From NCBI GenBank assembly GCA_002419025.1, contig DIFG01000039.1:20612-47188 (forward strand): a stretch of 26,577 bases of DNA, written 5' to 3'. Each line of letters starts with the position of its first letter. The first letter of the stretch is position 1. This DNA comes from Deltaproteobacteria bacterium UBA5754 (GTDB taxonomy: Bacteria > Desulfobacterota > Dissulfuribacteria > Dissulfuribacterales > UBA5754). The translations under genes were made by a program, and so were the position numbers. Positions 23,392 through 26,577 of this stretch are shown here, in pieces. The notes below the pieces were generated by a model that searched no databases, was not told the origin of the DNA, and was given only the letters and a program-made list of their open reading frames with translations.

Positions 23392-25262
23392 ATGTATTCC
23401 ATCCTCGGACTGGAGTGTAACAATAAAATCGAGGCCATTTTTTGTATGCGGCTTGTTGACACCCCATCGTGCAAGGGAAGCGTAAAGGCCTGTTCGTAGA
23501 ATAGACGGTCATTTTCAAAATCAAGCGCTGCCATTGGCCAGGTAGGAGGATATTGCTTTTTGATCCCTTGCCAGGACAAACGTTCAATTTCACCTTCAGT
23601 GAACAATCCGGACGGCAACAGGAAGGGTTGTTTCACAGGCATACAATTATCCGGCAACTCAAGCCACTTGAAGGTATCTCCCAAGGCCTCCTTCCATTGC
23701 TGAAGCCTTTGTTTTCGCTTCCGGCGGATTGATTCCGCGCCTTGCAGGATCTGCAGGGCGCAGGATTTCCGCACCTTGTTCCATGGTCTGATCGTGATTG
23801 CCTCGAGATGTCCGGCATGTTCAGGGTCCAATGCAACCCTGTCATTTTCCCAAAGCAGGTTTCCTGTTGCATAATTTTCCGCATGCCGTGACGGTTCGGC
23901 ACTGAGGAGGCTTTTCAGGTCCTGGCCGGCGAACAATTTCAAAAACCTGTACAGGCTGAAACCTGGTATTGAGGACCCAAGGCGGTAAACCGCCAATGAC
24001 AGGAATTCCCGCCAGTTATCCCTGGGCTGGGTACGAGCCAATCGATCCGCCAGGGGGGCAAATGCCCGCTCTATCTCTTCGTCATTTATTGCCCAGGCCG
24101 CGCCTCCGCAGGGTATGGTTTTCCCTTCGGACATGTTGATGATCGCCGCATGCCCGAGACTTCCATAAGGCATGCCTGTATCGTCGGTTCCAAGAAAACT
24201 GTAGCCCGCATCTTCAACCAGCCAGCAGGCATGCCTTTCGCAGAGGGCACGCAGGGCCGTCATGTCGGATACCACTCCGGTATTGTTTACCGCGAGGATG
24301 CCCAGGGTATCGGCGGTGAACAAGCCGTCCATAACGGCTGGCTCAAGCCGGCAATGGGTATCAAGGGGTGCGTAAACCGGCCTGAGACCCGCAAGAAGAA
24401 TGGCCTTGGTGAACTCGTTACAGCTATACCCAGGAAGGATTACCTCGTGCCTGTTCCTGGCCTGGGCCATGCAGCGCAAACCTTCCGCCAGCATATTCAC
24501 CCAGGCGTCGCCGATCATGACTTTTCTGACGCCCAGAAATGCGGCGGCGTCTTCTTCCAGACTTCCGGCATCTCCCATCCCCTTGATAATCCTAAGCATG
24601 CCGAATGTGGTACGGGCCGGAGGGCAGGAAGTAAGAGGAAATGCATCTCTTTTTCCTTTCGCCTTTCTTACAAAGTCGTCCATGTTATTACAGGGAGTCA
24701 CCTGGTCACCCTTTACAAGAAAGATCTCTTTTGCCATAGCGGCCAGAGGCGCGTCAAACCAGTGATCAGAGTAAAAACGGTCAAATCGATCAAGACCTTC
24801 CTGCCTCAAGGCCTGTTGCTTTGCTTCGCCATGCATATGGACCGAGAGATTTTCAAGCCCGCGAGGGCCAAAAGCCATTTCCGATCCAAGCACCTTCACT
24901 GTTGCGGGAAAGCAATGCCGGAGAACATCCACAGGTGACGCGGAGACAATCCACATCTCCCTGTTGGGACAGTTCCAGTCTATGGTGCGGTACAACCCTG
25001 AAAATTCGATACCGGCAGCAAAGCGTCCGGCGTAATCCTGCCATTGATCCGGCGTCCATCCCCCAAAATGCGCGCTAAACAACCTGTCCTTCAGATCCCC
25101 GTGATCAATCAGCCTCAGTTTGACCGCAATTGCCAGCAGATAATAATGCAGGGTTCTGATGAGTCGACTCATCGGCCCACAGCCGAAAACAAGAAAGGGC
25201 AGCGTCGTATCGCGGCGCGTTAAGGTCTTGTCAAAATCAAAGACCCAGATCTGCGGCTTCAT
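23376..25262 (-). CDS. HAD phosphatase - DegT/DnrJ aminotransferase fusion
   Basis: 628-aa two-domain protein. Residues 1-200 are a HAD-IB (SerB-like) phosphatase: motif I DFDKT (Asp9, Asp11), motif II SASP (Ser107), motif III lysine in GEAKQQ (Lys148), motif IV SDHWFD (Asp166, Asp170). Residues about 215-628 resemble DegT/DnrJ/EryC1 PLP-dependent sugar aminotransferases: EVILPGYSCNEF, LVEDAGYSFLG (Asp351 for the PLP ring nitrogen), INMSEGKTIPCGG (Lys381, expected Schiff-base lysine), and a C-terminal LPLHDGVS corresponding to the family's LPLHPG. Both active sites look intact. Such enzymes dephosphorylate an intermediate and install an amino group on a keto substrate. It is coupled to the ATP-grasp gene (16-nt overlap) and follows the GT4 gene by 9 nt. 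Confidence 0.85.
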   Translation of the reverse strand: MKPQIWVFDFDKTLTRRDTTLPFLVFGCGPMSRLIRTLHYYLLAIAVKLRLIDHGDLKDRLFSAHFGGWTPDQWQDYAGRFAAGIEFSGLYRTIDWNCPNREMWIVSASPVDVLRHCFPATVKVLGSEMAFGPRGLENLSVHMHGEAKQQALRQEGLDRFDRFYSDHWFDAPLAAMAKEIFLVKGDQVTPCNNMDDFVRKAKGKRDAFPLTSCPPARTTFGMLRIIKGMGDAGSLEEDAAAFLGVRKVMIGDAWVNMLAEGLRCMAQARNRHEVILPGYSCNEFTKAILLAGLRPVYAPLDTHCRLEPAVMDGLFTADTLGILAVNNTGVVSDMTALRALCERHACWLVEDAGYSFLGTDDTGMPYGSLGHAAIINMSEGKTIPCGGAAWAINDEEIERAFAPLADRLARTQPRDNWREFLSLAVYRLGSSIPGFSLYRFLKLFAGQDLKSLLSAEPSRHAENYATGNLLWENDRVALDPEHAGHLEAITIRPWNKVRKSCALQILQGAESIRRKRKQRLQQWKEALGDTFKWLELPDNCMPVKQPFLLPSGLFTEGEIERLSWQGIKKQYPPTWPMAALDFENDRLFYEQAFTLPLHDGVSTSRIQKMASILLLHSSPRMEYIWGKS

Positions 25263-25271
25263 ACGGATGCG

Positions 25272-26507
25272 TCATAGTTCGAGAATCCTGTGGATTTCCT
25301 CTATGTACTTCTCTGCCAACTGACGCCTCGTGTAACCGGATTCGATAAACCGGCGGCCATTTTGACCAAACTGGCGTGCGAGGTCAGGGTTGTTTTTCAA
25401 CTGGAGGATCCGGGACGCCAGTTCCTCGGCGTTTTCAGGCTCGAAGGCAAAACCCGCCTTGGCCTCCTCGATGATCTGCTTGGTCTCCCCCCGAAAACCG
25501 ACCAGGATGGGGACGCCTGACCCCATTATTTCCCATATCTTCGCCCCGATGCACGTTTCGTAATAAGGATGATTCATCGCATGGGCGATGGAGACGTTTG
25601 ACGCCTGATAAACCTGCGGGACCTCTTCCCTTGGGACCGGACCAAGGAGAAGTACGTTATCGGCCTTCAATCTTTCTTTTTCCTTACGGACTCCTTCAAG
25701 GCCGGCACCGCCCCCGACAAATACGATCATGATCGAGGGATCTTCCCTGAGAATGTGGGCAGCCCGGACCAGGGTTTCACAGTGCAGATAGTTGCCGACG
25801 TTTCCGACAAAAGTACAGACAAATTTGTCCTCAAGGCCGTGCCTGCGGCGGAACTCGTTAAGTACCGGGCCGGGACGGAAGAGATGTTCGTTGCAGCCGT
25901 TTCTGATGACGGCGATCTTTTCCTTGCCGACCCCGTACCTGGAATGAAAGAGGTCTCTGTAATTCTCGGCAACTCCGACCAGCATGTCACATGCGTCATA
26001 CATCGCCTGCACATAGTTCTTCAGTGCGATGTAGGGATATTTCTTTGAGAAAAAGCCGCTGATGGACACAACCTCAGGCCAGGGATCGCGAATTTCAGCC
26101 ACAAAGGGGATCCGGTGCATTCGGGCGATGAGCCATCCCTGTATCAGGATGAACGGCTGGGGACTGCTCGCGATGACAAGGTCGAAACGTCTCCGGGCAA
26201 AAAGGCCGTACAACGAGTTTGAGATCAGGGATGAGAACGAGTTCAGCATCCTGTCCGCAAGGCTGCCGGGACGCGAAAACCAGTTGTAGGTGCGGACGAT
26301 TTCCAGGTTGTCCTGATATTCGCGCCTGAACAGCCTGTTACCGTAATCAAAACCAGGAAAACGTTTCCCCGTCGGGTAATTGGGAAAGCCCGTGAGGATG
26401 GTCACTTCATGCCCCATCTTTTGCCATTCCCCGGCAAGATCGCCTGTTCGGGCAGCCCCGGCGCCCATCTCGGGCGCAAACATCTGGGTAATCAGCAAGA
26501 TGCGCAT
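25272..26507 (-). CDS. WbuB-like GT4 glycosyltransferase
   Basis: 411-aa glycosyltransferase close to the WbuB-like group (O-antigen N-acetyl-L-fucosaminyl transferase relatives). Cues are MRILLITQMFAPEMGAGAARTGDLAGEWQKMGHEVTILTGFPNYPTGK at the N-terminus, the EIRDPWPEVVSISG segment, FVGNVGNYLHCETLVRAA in the nucleotide-binding half, and the donor-site YYETCIGAKIWEIMGSGVPIL. The specific donor sugar cannot be read from sequence. It is the first gene of the minus-strand GT4, HAD-DegT, ATP-grasp unit and probably the most upstream gene of the locus in this window. No convincing promoter was seen in the 70 bases to the window edge. Confidence 0.9.
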   Translation of the reverse strand: MRILLITQMFAPEMGAGAARTGDLAGEWQKMGHEVTILTGFPNYPTGKRFPGFDYGNRLFRREYQDNLEIVRTYNWFSRPGSLADRMLNSFSSLISNSLYGLFARRRFDLVIASSPQPFILIQGWLIARMHRIPFVAEIRDPWPEVVSISGFFSKKYPYIALKNYVQAMYDACDMLVGVAENYRDLFHSRYGVGKEKIAVIRNGCNEHLFRPGPVLNEFRRRHGLEDKFVCTFVGNVGNYLHCETLVRAAHILREDPSIMIVFVGGGAGLEGVRKEKERLKADNVLLLGPVPREEVPQVYQASNVSIAHAMNHPYYETCIGAKIWEIMGSGVPILVGFRGETKQIIEEAKAGFAFEPENAEELASRILQLKNNPDLARQFGQNGRRFIESGYTRRQLAEKYIEEIHRILEL

Positions 26508-26577
26508 ATCACGAACAAATTCCTGAATCCTTGGGCCGGCGGATGGAGTATTTGTGGCTCTTCGTCATTTCGTGTGG

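Overview
The window looks like a chromosomal segment of a sulfate-reducing or sulfur-disproportionating bacterium, most likely a Desulfobacterota (Thermodesulfobacteriota) relative. The case rests on a complete dsrA-dsrB-dsrD set at the left end, with dsrD marking the reductive type, next to ordinary bacterial core genes. No rRNA, tRNA or CRISPR array was seen. Exact taxonomy cannot be settled from this sequence alone.

Region 1 (about 62-2,884, minus strand) is the dsrABD operon. It has a good sigma-70 type promoter (perfect TTGACA box) in the divergent spacer, and a near-perfect 18-bp TetR-operator-like palindrome just after the predicted transcription start. Region 2 (about 3,122-9,213, plus strand) is a tightly packed GC-rich core block: guaA, dnaE, a COG1751-type conserved protein and smpB, with very short spacers or overlapping stop/start codons. 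Region 3 (9,234-10,312) is a divergent pair: a small zinc-ribbon plus winged-helix protein (minus) and an MBL-fold hydrolase (plus), sharing a short spacer with a direct repeat.

Region 4 (10,506-14,288, minus) holds two secreted surface-type proteins. One has FN3 plus LamG-like domains. The other has TIG, right-handed beta-helix, FN3 and PKD domains. The second has a close match to the sigma-54 -24/-12 promoter and the first a weaker candidate. Strong hairpin terminators isolate the units. The beta-helix gene is a compositional mosaic: its 3' third is GC-rich and the rest AT-rich.

Region 5 (14,722-26,507, all minus) is an exopolysaccharide/O-antigen type locus. In transcription order it encodes a WbuB-like GT4 glycosyltransferase, a HAD-DegT/DnrJ aminotransferase fusion, an ATP-grasp ligase overlapping it by 16 nt, a cluster of intergenic palindromic repeats, a Wzx-like flippase, a CysE-type hexapeptide acetyltransferase, an O-antigen ligase/polymerase, a PaaK/CapK-like adenylate-forming enzyme, a polysaccharide deacetylase and a second glycosyltransferase. 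Plausibly the locus makes precursors and an unusual amino- or amide-decorated sugar, assembles and flips the repeat unit, polymerises it, and trims or modifies it, with the region 4 proteins acting on or binding the polymer outside the cell. This is inference from family membership.

The stretch 14.3-18.3 kb is much more AT-rich than the flanks and looks acquired. It is bracketed by mobile-element traces: a 207-bp MITE-like element with 22-bp inverted repeats and an exact 8-bp target duplication (14,461-14,667), and a frameshifted remnant of an ISL3-family transposase C-terminus (18,289-18,475), part of which has become the C-terminal tail of the O-antigen ligase.
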